A stretch of 64,000 nucleotides of DNA from Toxoplasma gondii ME49 (lineage: Eukaryota; Apicomplexa; Conoidasida; Eucoccidiorida; Sarcocystidae), in assembly GCF_000006565.2 (NCBI RefSeq), contig NC_031476.1, forward strand, positions 3,434,458 to 3,498,457, read 5' to 3'. The position numbers and the translations under genes are program-made. Numbering within the stretch: the first letter of the stretch is position 1; every line of letters begins with the position of its first letter. This document shows positions 51,518 through 63,512 of the stretch, piece by piece. The notes beneath the pieces were generated by a model, which made no database searches, was not told where the DNA came from, and saw nothing but the letters and a program-made list of their open reading frames with translations.

Positions 51518-54500
51518 ATGTGGGGCGGTTCTCAAAAGCCACGCGCTCCACCCCAACAGGGTCTGTCGTCCCGTGGTGTCAGCGTTTCTGTTTTTGAGCA
51601 GCGCATGTACAAGAGGAAGCTGGAAGATGCTCAGTTGGCAGAGCGCCGAGCGGATGTACATCAGAATCGTGTCCATCAGCATTTAGCTGATGCCGCAGAG
51701 AGAAGCTCCCGCCTCATGGAGGCCGCCATTGTGAAACGTCGAGCTCAGGAACTGAGGCAACAGCAGACAGAACACCTGGCACAAAGACGAAGAGCCCTCA
51801 AGGAACTTCTCGAGAAAGAACAACTGCTATATCAAGAAGAACTGAAGGCACTGGAGACCACAGCTGATCAAAGAAAGGAACAGCTTATGGAACGTGCTCG
51901 AGAACTGCGGCAGAAGAGAGAAAAGGAACGGGAAGAACTCGCTGAGAGCCTGCAGTACCGACGATGGAGGGAATCGGTAGACGAACTCAGGTCGTCGGAT
52001 GCCAAGCTTCACGCCCTGCAGGTGAGGACGGAGGTTCACTTGCGGAAAGAAGATGAGAAAACCGAGTGTTCATTCGGCTTGTATCTATACGTCGCTGGCG
52101 TACCATGAAAGACTGTGAAGAATAATGTTGTTCCGAATAATACATGCCTCGGCCGTGCTACGTCTACAAGTAGATGGAGCTGCTGTGAGTCGCTATTGAA
52201 ATGACAAAGGAAGGAATTGTCGCCCTCGGTATCACACTTGAGAACCAGTGAAACATCACCGGTTGAAACCCTCGTGAAGTTGCCGAATTTTTACTAGGAT
52301 AGTTTTCCGCATGGCCAGAAGGCGACGACTCCGGCAAGAACACAATGCCTCATACATCAAGCTGTATTTTATTCAGCTGTCGATTCACGGCTCCGAGGAG
52401 ACCACACTAATATACTGTTTTGATCTTCAGGCATTAGCTGCCAGGGACGAGCAGATCTTCCAGAAGGCGCTCGACCGTGACAGGGAGGAACAGCGAGAAA
52501 GAATTTTTGCCGCCTTGTGGCAAGAAGAATACGAGAAGAAGCTCAAGAGAGAGGAAGCGGAGCAGGAGCGTGTCGTACAGCAGAGACAAGAGACAAGAAT
52601 TGCACTGGAGGAACAGGTCAGCGGTAAACGCGACCATCGCCAAACGCTTGGCGTGTGCAGGCGAGGCACTAAACGGGGGTTCGGTCCTGACACTTGCAGT
52701 GTCCTGGGAGAGAAAACAAATGGGGGTCCGTATCATTGTATGCCGATCAAGAACACCACAAACGTCCACGTTATGGTCTGTCTAGGTCTGTGTATAACGA
52801 GGCGCTCCTACAGCTAAAGGTGTTGGGTTTCAATATCCTACTACATCACGGTTATCCCACATCGGTTATGCTCTAGGCAGGGGCGCTCGCTCACAGAATT
52901 CTCTCTGAATTGCTTGCAATTTCCAGCTGTCGTTACTAGGGCCTCGTACTAGGACTATGCAGAACGACACTACGATGATTAGGTCATCAAGTCACTATGA
53001 AGCCGACGTAATGCTGTAACGACACGGGATAGAGTTAGACAGAGCCGCCTCCTCCGAACTCTGACGAGTGCGAACGGTCTCCCCACGTGTACATCTTTCA
53101 GATAAACACCACCCTCTCCCAGGCAGCATTCCTTCCCCTGGCTACTCGCTTCTCGTCTTTGACTGAACCGAAAGAAAATCCGTTGCTGTATAAATCGTGA
53201 TGGCGTTTCTCCAAGCGTGTTGCCTGCCGTGTGTCGGTCCAGCTAGCCCAACAGAGAGACATGAAACAGAGAGCAAGTCAGGAGAGACAGAGGGAAATTA
53301 CGGAGCTCCGCCAGGCAGAGTGCGAGAGAGTTCTTGAAGACAGGCGGAAACGGATCGAGGAAGCCATGAGAAATGAGGAAAAGAGAAGAGAATTGATAGA
53401 CGGCATCGCAGAGCAGAAGAAAGAACGTGAAGCTCAGCGAGCCCGGGGATGGGAACTCGAACGGTATGGTGTCTATTTTCCACGTCGTCGTACGACGACA
53501 TCGACGGCGGCTCACCCGTCCCAGTAAATTATCCACAGGCATCTTAGATAGGTTATGTTTGTTTTGTTGGCACAGCAGCATGCATTTGAGGAACGTGTGG
53601 ATCCGGGTTTCTCTCAGACCTTGCTCTGATCATCCAGCAGGGCCCTATCCTCAACCTCAGGTGGCAAGAATCAACAGATAATTCATTCACATGCAGCCCT
53701 ACCGCATGATGTCACTTATCGTCAAAATCGAGCAATCGTACAAGCAATATATATTTATACTATTGGTTACATGGGGCTACAACGCTGGAGAGTGTTACGG
53801 CTGTGGTCTGTTGCTGGTTTGACGGCTGTCGCACTGAGTGCTGGTAGCATTTTCTGTGTCTCGTGCGTACCCTTGAGCAGACAATTCCTTCAGGCAGAGA
53901 AAGATAAAGATGCTCTTTTGAAGAAAAGAGAACAAGACGAGAAAGAAATGACTCGGCGCAATGCAATTGAATACCGGGAGGTGAGACAGTTGAAACCGGT
54001 TTGTTTAACATGAGTCTCCAGCGGAGGTTGCTGTACACCCGCGTGCGCTCACAAGGATTAGTATGCTCTACCTCTGTAACCAATGAATTTAATGCTGACA
54101 CACGGCGCACTATCATTTAAACGAGTTCGTGTCTCGCCTGCCCCCCGTGATGCAATCGCGAACACCTCTAGCCTGGAATCTCTCTGGTTCTGCACCCAGG
54201 CACTACTCCACGACATGCAGAAGAAAAAAGAGAATCAACATGAACTTGAGAGGTTGTATCTGGAAGAGCAAGTGAAAGAATGGCAGAAACAGGATGCCCA
54301 GGTGTGTAAGTATATCTGTTTAGGAGAGGAAACCTTGCTAAGTGGTCTTCTTTGGCTGCACCTAGTGTCCGGTTAGACGTCTTCTCCCAAACGTCAACGG
54401 TTCCTCGCCCACATTGGTACCTTTCGGTAGCCATCGAACTCGCTGGTTGCCTGTCTGTGAACGTATATACAGCCACCCCTTTCGGGCTGTTTCGTTTTTC

Positions 54501-55772
54501 CTGTTTACGCGGCCGTGTTGTGTAAACTAAATTCCCAATCCACATTCGTGTGTCCCTGTCCTGCACTCAAGGTATACCGGCTGTCCTTTTTCCCTTCTCT
54601 ATCTCTCTGCGATTGCATTTCTCATTGTGTACACATCTTTGTCTCGGCTCCAACGTTTCCTGCCTGGCCTCTCTGTAGATCCTCCGCGAAGAGGAAGGAA
54701 GACGACGACTGCTTGCGGAGGTGATCCAGAGTCGTCAAGGTGCGTCCAGAGAGACTCTCCCTTTTTCCACCCCACGCCAACGATACGCAGCCCATTGAAA
54801 GAATCCTGAGTTTGTCGCCGTGTCCGCGCCATGCAATGCTCAAAAACGGTTTTCGACGAACCACTCCACCCCAATCCCGTTTCGGCCGTCATAACCCTCG
54901 TAGTCACCGCTGCACACATTTTGGACTCGCACAAAAAAATTGAGTTTGCTTGCATCTGCGCAAGGAGAGACATTACACTGAGAAAACTAGCCATTCACGA
55001 GGTTTAAAAGTGGCAGCAAAGGCGTAGTGCTGTTGATCCTCCATGAATGTAGCGACATTGTTTCTCTCACTGCAGCCAGCAACACGCAAAACATAATCAA
55101 AAACTGAAGCCCGTGCCACACGGGAGGTCACACCTCACAGTGTACCAACACTTCTCTTGTGCGTGTTTAGAGCTTTGCCACCACAAGGCCGCCGAGGCTG
55201 AAAGACTGGCGGACCAGAAGAAACAAGAACTGGCTGAGGTCAAGGAACACTTTCGGCAATTTAAGGAAGAAGCTGCGAGATCGTAAGCCGGCTAGTTCAA
55301 TGGAAACTATCGCCGGAAGCAATGAGCCTTCGACAGGCGTTGTCGACAACAGTGTTGCCCGCCACAAGTCCGTTTCGTACTTCACGTAGACGCAGTAATA
55401 GTGCATGTACGTAGAATCACGGGTTGTTCACATTCCCGCCTTTACAGCACCGCGTTTGACGATCCTCGCTACAAATTTCTGGACCTCCCTTTCTTTCCAT
55501 GTTCTGTTGCAAGTTCTCGAAATTTACAAACCATTGCAATTAAAGCAAAACGATTTCTGCCATTAAAAAGTGCAACTTTAAAGAGCTATTAGTTCTTAAT
55601 CTATCAGTCCAATATTCAGAGCAAATTAATAGTTTCTCAGAAGCTATTCATAAAAAATAAATTAAACTAGGATTTTGGACTTATGCGCAATATGGCCGAG
55701 ACAACCGCGCCTCAGAAAACAGCTTGAGTACACCAAGATCCTACACCTGATTCTCCGTCTCTCTGTCCGTTC

Positions 55773-55817
<45 letters not shown>

Positions 55818-56930
55818 TACATGTATACATACGCATTTGCATATATTCACAAGGACGCATGCGGTGTTTTTAAGCTCACGCTCAGTTGTGTGCTACATAC
55901 CCATTTATTGATGTGGATGCATCGAGTCCACAGGGTGAGACCTCTTTCCGTTCTGTGCTCCTCTTCCACGTGTCAAAGTGTGCTTTGAGTTTTCGCAAGG
56001 GAGAACTGGACCTGTGTGTGATGCAAGTGGATTTTTAGGAAACTCGAAGAAGAACGCATGAAGGTCCTCTATCGCACAGAGCTGAATGAGCAGCTAGGGC
56101 AGGCCAAGGTAAAACGAAATAGCCTCCTCGTAGGGTCTATGTTTACATCTTCACCTGGAGAGGGGACTCCAAGGGCATGCGGATTTTAACACCCACCAAG
56201 TAGAAATGCTTCACTGCGTCGACACACATTGATATCGACGGTCGAAGCAGTGTCCGTCAATATGCGCGTGGGGAAAATGGCTCAAGCCAGAGCTCGGTTG
56301 CTCGTAACAACGTGAACCTTTTGTGCCGACTCCGACGGTTTTACACTATAGAAGGCCGCTGGATCTCTCACGCGATCCATCAGACACGGGAACCGACAGT
56401 TGTCACCGAAGTGGTTTTATCTCCACGTTCACTTCTGTGCACTGCAAGATCTTGCATCGGAATCCGCGACACGAGTGTCTGTCAAACTGACGAGGATCAA
56501 GGTCGGTTACCAGGAAGCCGCTGTCACAAACACTTCGTCTTCTTTGGGAGTTCGATAGACAGCTGAGGTTTCTCTGACCATGTTTTTCTGCAGGCAGAAC
56601 GAGAAGAGGAAAAACGTCGAACTGAAGAGGAAACTGAGGCAAGGAAGAGAGAAGAACAAAGAATTGACCATGCTCTGGAACAAGAAAAGGCGAGGCAGGC
56701 GACACTTGAAGAAGCAGTGAATGTAAGGAACGGGAGTACTCCTCCGCAAAGTTTGCTGGAAACGGCGAATCACAAACCGAACAGTTGTGTGCTTTGCCCA
56801 CTTGCGTTTGTGTCCACTTTCTCCTCAGAACATGAGAAAACAACAGAAGGAGGCGATGGACGCGACCCTTGCGAAACGCACGGCAGTCAAGCCAGCAGCT
56901 GTAGTTGCTCCTTGGGATCGCGAGCACTAA
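51518..56930 (+). CDS. CFAP53: Cilia- and flagella-associated protein 53 (CCDC11), 10 exons
   Basis: A coiled-coil protein of motile cilia, known elsewhere as a lumenal protein of doublet microtubules tied to outer-arm docking. Exons: 51518-52021, 52431-52616, 53243-53468, 53898-53980, 54200-54301, 54679-54739, 55171-55282, 56039-56108, 56594-56722, 56829-56930 (stop TAA); 524 aa against 514 in human. The diagnostic N-terminal block is present: RRALKELLEKEQLLYQEEL, RKEQLMERARELRQKREKER and ESLQYRRWRESVDELR. Exon 2 has RIFAALWQEEYEKKL, like human MFSKLWEEDRLAK; exon 6 has RRRLLAEVIQSR. Nearly the whole protein is predicted helix. The exon 3/4 junction (donor gtgtct) is the only weak one: a stronger gtatgg donor lies 5 nt upstream but gives no open phase, so a small extra exon is possible. 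Confidence 0.88.
55777..55814. repeat. (TA)n microsatellite, CFAP53 intron 7
   Basis: About 19 TA units in the intron between exons 7 and 8. Confidence 0.95.
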
Positions 56931-58506
56931 CACATTTGGCAGTGCTTATTGCCTGACAGTTCTAGCCAATGAATATGCACATACAAAGCAACATACGTCT
57001 TGTCCTTTAGCGACCTGCACACACGACTGCTTGCCACGTGGTAATGATGCATGTATGTGCTGGTGGCTGAATCCGTGTAAACGCATCTGAGAGCACCGAG
57101 GCCCATTGCAAAGAGGATAGCGCTTTCAGTGAAATGACGTCGGAGGCCAAATCGGCGTCGATGGCAGGAGCGGGTAAAAAGGCTGGCGTATTCTTGGAAT
57201 GCAATTTCACGGTAAACGAATGAAACTGCCGGTGGAAGAGGGGCATTCCCTTGCTCGGGAGTGCAGTGGTTCCCCGAAACACACCAAAAGCTGCTCAGTG
57301 ATATTATTGCGCGGTGTTCAATTTGCCATTTATCTACAATAATTACCATCTGAACTCAGCTTTCCCAACACAATCGATCGAGGAGCCGGTCAACAAAGAC
57401 CCTCGAGATAGAAGCCAGTAGAGGCACCGTCGACGGCAGCCACTCGCAATTCAAAAGAACTCAAGAATGCTTTGGAAGAGTTCTACAGTATAGAACGGCG
57501 AGACCATCCCGAGTGTGCAGTCCGTCCCAATACTTGATTGCGGGGAAGGACATGTATTCACGTCGAAAAGTTTGGAGGCTCGGAGAGAACGCACACAGCT
57601 GCGTCCTCTGCCCTTCTGCTGAGATCGGTGGACATCGTTCGATCTAACACGTTAACTCGCTGCATCTTTTCCGCTTGCACATCTCTCAGTGTACAACCAT
57701 CAAGTTACAGAGCTCCTCGCAAACGCTAGCGTGTCTGCAACATGCTTTGCTTGAAGGGTATCCACACGCGCCGCTTGGCAGAGCCAGACAACGTCAGGTA
57801 CACTCGCTTAAGCGAGAGAAACTGTTTTTCTCTCAAGGCAGGTCAATCCACGAACTCTCGTTTGCCTGCCCACCGTTGCCACCACCAAGAAAAAAACATG
57901 CACACTAGGTTCGGCAACTGCGAAAAACAGAGGCAACCGAGAATGCCATTCTGGCTGCGAAAATTACGATTACGTGAAGGCCACCAAACACAGAGCCAGA
58001 AGAAGTCGACGACGCAAAATTGAAACACTCGACAACGGCGTGGTGTCTCCGGCGGGTTTCTCGAAATACACGCGGTCTTCCGTGAAACCGTATAAAATCC
58101 TATTGCGGCAACGCAAATCCTTGTTCGCTCATTTCTCTTCTGTACGTCTCTCTGTGTGGTGCGTTTCGCTCCGGCGGTAGTGTTGCCTTGCAGCCTCCCC
58201 CTTTTCTTTTCGTTTTTCTCTGCGAAGGTTGGTGTGGTTTTCAACTGCTGAAACGCCGTGTCCCTTCTGTTCCTCTGCTGCAATCACTCTGCTTTTTCTG
58301 TGTGGCGTCTCAGCGATAAGTTTCTCTCCCCTCTGCTTCACTGTTGTGCCCCCGTTGTCGGCAGCCTTTAAGACAACACCTTCGGGCTTTCCTTCCCTCA
58401 TTCACAATCTCTGCAATGGTTGCCCGTGCAGGCCCAGAGCGCGTGACGTCTCTGGGTTGTACAGAAGACACAACTGTACAGACACTCAGGGTCTGGAACT
58501 CTCTTT
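56931..58506. other. Intergenic between convergent CFAP53 and EIF3L 3' ends
   Basis: 1.6 kb between the stop codons of CFAP53 (+) and eIF3L (-), expected to hold both 3' UTRs. Frames of up to 146 codons exist (for example 57843-58283, minus) but show no family resemblance. No repeat or RNA gene is seen. Confidence 0.55.
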
Positions 58507-58802
58507 CTACGCAAGGGCCGCCTGCTCGCGCTTAGGCATCTCACTCGCACCAGCGTGACCCCCGTAGTTGCGGCGGTCTTGAGAGCGGTCAAACTTTTCT
58601 CTCTCGCTGTTCTGGTTTCCCCCACGTTCGCCCTGCCCGCGGTTGTCACGTTGACCAGAACGAGCAGAGTTCTGAATGGAGTTGAACAGGTGCTGAGAAC
58701 GTTCAATCTGCTTCAGGAACTGGTCCACATACACCTTCTGCGATTGTTGGCTCTGTGAAAAAAAGGAACGCCCACATAACCACACACAGAAATACATAAA
58801 TT

Positions 58803-58838
<36 letters not shown>

Positions 58839-61548
58839 CATATGTATATAAATATAAATATATATATACATAGATGATTTCGTTTAAATGGATGGGCCGT
58901 ATTGAGGTTATGTTTTTCCGGGACGGATGCTGATGCTGCACGCGTCGCTGTCGCTATGTACATAATAAGCATGCACCGAACTGCCACGCAACGTTTCACG
59001 GACCCGACTTCGCACCTGTCCCCACTTCATGACCCTTCACTGCATCTCAACTGCCTTTCCTCGCTTGCGTCTCTGCAAGTCGGTTCCATTCCAGAGAGCG
59101 ACACGCGCGCATGCAGACAGCAAACAGAGACCTGCGTGAAAATCGGGAAACGCCCTTCGGCGATCTACGCACACACACGTTCTGTTGCTTACTCGAACGT
59201 GGATCATGTCCTGGTCCATGTAGAACTCGACGCTGTTGTCCGAGGAACTCGGAGTCAAGTCTCCACTCAGGAGAGAGCCGGAACGCCAGACCTTTTGGCG
59301 GCCCTTGTACTTGACAGAAAGAATTTCGGAGCGGACGGCATCTTCAGGGTCTTTGTCGGAGAGTTCCATGAGCGACGCGAGTTTCTGAAACAGGGAAAGA
59401 TCCAAAAGTCCTTTTCTCGAGAATGTACTTCCGAAACAAGCCACGCTCTGCTTTTTCCACTATCTTCTCGCATCTACTCTTCACGCATGGAGGAATGCGC
59501 ATGGCGTCCAACTACACAACGATCGGCCACCAAAGATATACCCGATTCTCAAATCATCTGTGACACTGAGAGACACACCGGTACAGACCGCGGCCGAGAT
59601 ACGTATACACAGAGGTCGATAAAAACATGTACGTACACACATACAGTATAAGCATAAACAGATAGACCTTCTATCTACACACAGATGTGAATATTTCCAC
59701 AGGGTTGAATCCTTCGTGTTCAATTGTTTCTAAAATATAAAACCTCATGTCATCCCGCGTCTTGCCGTGTCGCGTCTCTCCCTCCACTTGGGACTGCAAG
59801 CAAGCGAGGTGGAATAGTCGGAACCGACTTCCAGTGCACTTGGAAGAACAGAGAAACTTGGAAAGTTGCCTCTCAGTCAGTCGGGCTCGCTGTGAGACAC
59901 CCTGACGTCTCTGTGTTCTCTAAATGTGTTTCGTCACCTACCGAAAGCTGGATGTTATTGTAGAGCTTCGCGAAGGAATTGATCGTGCTGATTTTCTTGT
60001 GAAACTCGACCTCCTGTAGACGCCACAAAGAAGGAAAGGAAGTATCCAGAGCACGGGCCTCGACTGCTCTCCCGACGACGCGGTTCCAGCGAGACGTACC
60101 AACGTGTACATGCAGACACAGTGACACCGAGAGACCCAACGTGGGTTTTGTGGAAGCGCAAACGCAAAATGGTTTGCCGAAGTGCCAAACCCATTCCGAT
60201 CCAGTTTGAAGAGCCGAACTGAGAAGTTGAAGAATGTGAAAACGTGCGACCCCCACCCGCGTCGGCGCCAGAGAGGAAAAGGACACCACGTTGAGGATCA
60301 CCGGATACTCGCATCAACCGAGAGACACGAAATGCCCTGGAGACGAAACCAATCAACGCAATACTGTGTACCGTCGACGCCCAACGACATGCGGAGAGCC
60401 GTGTGCACCACCTTGGAGCTACGCGTTGTCTACATATGGTCTTCTTCGAAACTTTCCACAACTCCTACATACTGGAAACGCCTTGTCCGGGATGCCTACA
60501 CACATGGTTCTCCTCCACTCGAGTTCGCTCTGCACATGCCTGCCAGATAACAAAAGTGACAACGCGTTCTCAGAGGTGGATCCGCACAGACGCTGCGTCG
60601 TCTGTCCGTTACCTTGAAGAACATTTTGCACTGACGAAGCTGAACTTCGCTGTAGGAATTCGCGAATCTCTCCAGCGCCTGAGGATCCTCAAACGACGGC
60701 GTCGCGGGGTTGATGAACTTCGGACATGCCCAGGTGAACAGGTCGCAGTACGTTTCGTCGTTTTCTTGCTGCAGCCTGGAAAACACACGCCGCGGAAGAA
60801 TCAGCAGAACGCACCTCGTCGAGTGCATCCACGTTTTCGACGGGACTGTTCACGACCTAGGTCAAGCTTCCATTCGCGGTCCGTTCCGCTCCCTGCGTTA
60901 GGGGACTGTGCGAAAACACGAACGAGCAGCGCTCCGCGAAAAAGCACGAGACACGATATCGTGGCCAGGGTCTAACGCCGCAACGGTGGGCGCCCGGAAA
61001 CGAGATCTGAGAGCTTCCACTTCGACGGGAGTTTCGCAGGTCCAGAGTTGCCTGCGACCCAATGAAACATGAGGCTGCCACCTGGCAACAACAACGATCC
61101 GAATACTACGCCTAGAACGTAGTCGAGCACACGATCCGCCAGCCTGCAACGAACTCAGAAGTTGGTTCGGCCTCCCCGTATCGGGTCGACACTCAGTAGG
61201 AGCAGGTTTCCATGCAGCCAGATGTCCCCTCACACAGTCTTCGCACGACTCTGTCTCTGCTGCACTGTTCGGTTCCTCAGCAACCTCAGGTTCCAGGACG
61301 TTCGAAGGTCCTGACGACTCCATGACAGCTCCCACAACGGAAGCAACAAAGTCAATAAAAACAGACACTGTGGAGCTTACAGACAGTCCATACACGAATC
61401 GAGTCGACCCATGAACACACACATAAAGGTGCAGTTGTCTAGTGCCCGCAGATTCGTGTTCAAGTCTCCGCCGTCCGTATACACAAATTAACCAAATACG
61501 AATATATGCATATACATCTATATAAATGCTTACACAGGCATATATATG

Positions 61549-61579
<31 letters not shown>

Positions 61580-63512
61580 TTCTCGATGAGCGCTGGAGTG
61601 CATGCGCCGTGGGGTAGGAAGTTTACTTGCTTACTTGTAGAATTTGTCGGAGTATTTTTCCTTGATCATTTGGTTGACGCTTTCGTCGAGCTTCACGTTG
61701 CAGAGCGAGGCGCAGAGCATCACCAGGATGTACATTTTATCGACGGCCTTGTTCATGGCCATTTGCTGGTAAAAGTGAGCCGACAAGTAGCTTCTTTGTC
61801 GAGACACAAACACCAACAGCTGACTCATCACACGAATCGCGTCCGTGTAACGCCTGTAAACAGCAGACACAGAAGCGAACCCCAGGTAAAAACAGAACAG
61901 CTACACTTGTCCTTATCTAGACGTACGCATATATTTACACACACACACATATATATATATATTTGTATAAAACATGTGCAGCGTTTCTTGGAGCCGGGCT
62001 CCCATCAACGCATATGATGTGTGTGGACGTTTGCCTGCACTGTTTCCGGACATTTTTTGTGCGGCTGTGCGGAGAAATCTCGCAGGCATTCGCGTGAGGT
62101 TTTGCTGGCTGTGCTCACCGCATCATGGTATACGCGAAGCCCAGGTGGTAAAAGAGGGTGACATGGGCAGCAGGGACTTTCCAGTAGAAGCCGCGAGAAG
62201 CGAGCTCGATGCTTTCGACACTCTTGACGCCCATGAAGTAGTCGCCCATGAGCACGTGCAGCCGGAGAAGAAGAATCATGGCAAAGTAGCCGAGTTGGAA
62301 GCGAATTTCGCTCTCAAACAGCTTGTTCTTCGTCGCGTCGTCCTTTGGCTGCCGCAGGAGGTCCTGGACTTCTGAGCGCTGCACGAGTGCATGCAAAAAC
62401 TCGAGCACCGGACTCGCCTTCCACACGTCACAGTCCTTGTCCATCTCCTTCAAGAACAGGGCGCGCTCCTCCTCGTCCTCCGGCAGGCGCCGCGCGATTC
62501 GCTGTCTCCAGCGACAAGCTTCTTGAAACTGGTAGACGAATTCGTCGAGGATGTCCCACAGCCACTGCAGGGGCAAACGCAGAGACTTCCCGTCCTTCTG
62601 GTCGCTGCAAACACAAGGAGAGAAATCAACACCACACAAGACTTGGAGCTACACAAACATGTAGGGGGAAAGCGCGGCGGACTGCAGAGGAAGCGACAGA
62701 CGTCGAGAGAGACAGAGCGCGACAGAGGAAGAAAGATCAGAGAGAGAAACGTACCGAGGAAGACTCAGGGACAGAGATGTGCAGACACCGAAACACGGAA
62801 GGCTGCATGCTACGCTTCGAAGACAGAGAACGACGCTTGCGGACAAAGATACAGTCAGAGAAAGACAGAAGGATGACACTTTAAAAAGAAGAGACAGAAA
62901 CACGGTGCTCCTCAGGCTTCATTGTCGCCACGCAAAAAGGACTGGTCGCGTTCTGTGTGAGGAAGCAGTTTTCGACGACTTGGTTTTCCGCGTCCGGAAG
63001 ATTCCGCAGAAACCGGTTTTCTCCACGAGTTGGTTCCCGCTGCTCCCTCTCTGATCTCTGCCTGCGTCCTCCGTGCGAGTCCCCACAGCACAGCCCTTCG
63101 CTCTTTCTTCTCGTGTCCAGTTATCATTTCCTTCGACACCAAAAGAGCGTTTTCTGGGCGCCTTTGCTCACTCGGGACGGCACTCGACTTCCGCGAGGAA
63201 GTTGATGAGGAGCGCATAGTTCTCCCACGCTAGGCGTCGGTCCTCCCAGGTGATTTCTTGTTGACACTTGAGGAACAAATGGCGGTAGTACAGCTCCTTG
63301 TACAGCGTGATGATGAGGCAGTGGTAGCGATCGAATTGCCGGTAGAAGGTCCCAACTTCGTCTACAGAGGGCCACCGGCGCTCGGCGTAGTAGCGCTCTG
63401 TCAGGGCAGGAAACTCCACCTCGTACAGACGACGAATCGCATCCACATTGCGGTCGTAGACTTCGTCGTACAGCGACCGGAGAAACTCCTCAACGTCGTT
63501 CTCGAAGCGGAC
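58507..63512 (-). CDS. EIF3L: Eukaryotic translation initiation factor 3 subunit L (N-terminus missing)
   Basis: A PCI-domain subunit of eIF3, which recruits mRNA and the ternary complex to the 40S ribosome in the cytosol. Exons, N to C: 63172-63512, 62119-62604, 61635-61853, 60613-60775, 59942-60013, 59193-59384, 58507-58752 (stop TAG); 572 aa seen, all junctions phase-consistent. Family landmarks are ITLYKELYYRHLFLK, PLQWLWDILDEFVYQFQ, LLRLHVLMGDYFMGVKSVE, YHLGFAYTMMRRYTDAIRV, LDESVNQMIKEKYSDK, LFTWACPKFINPATP and EFYMDQDMIHV. The first visible exon starts in phase 0 inside the conserved N-terminal region, so a short first exon lies in the last 490 bases or beyond. The end, after VDQFLKQIERSQHLF, is an Arg/Gly/Asn-rich tail absent from the human protein as recalled. 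Confidence 0.94.
58510..58668 (-). other. EIF3L: eIF3L Arg/Gly/Asn-rich C-terminal tail
   Basis: The last ~53 residues, from SARSGQRDNRGQGERGG onward, are rich in Arg, Gly, Asn, Gln and Ser and end MPKREQAALA. The composition suggests a disordered, possibly RNA-binding or arginine-methylated tail. It lies in the same exon as the conserved C-terminal helix. Confidence 0.75.
58802..58869. repeat. Compound (TA)n tract, EIF3L last intron
   Basis: Nearly 70 bases of TA units broken by TACA and AAATA elements, in the intron before the terminal EIF3L exon. Confidence 0.93.
61553..61579. repeat. (TA)n microsatellite, EIF3L intron
   Basis: About 13 TA units just outside the exon at 61635-61853, within the donor-side part of that intron. 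Confidence 0.93.

Noticed and set aside
58802..58869. Long TA tracts as TATA promoters or AT-rich regulatory islands
   Set aside because: They sit inside introns at no fixed distance from gene starts and look like microsatellites.
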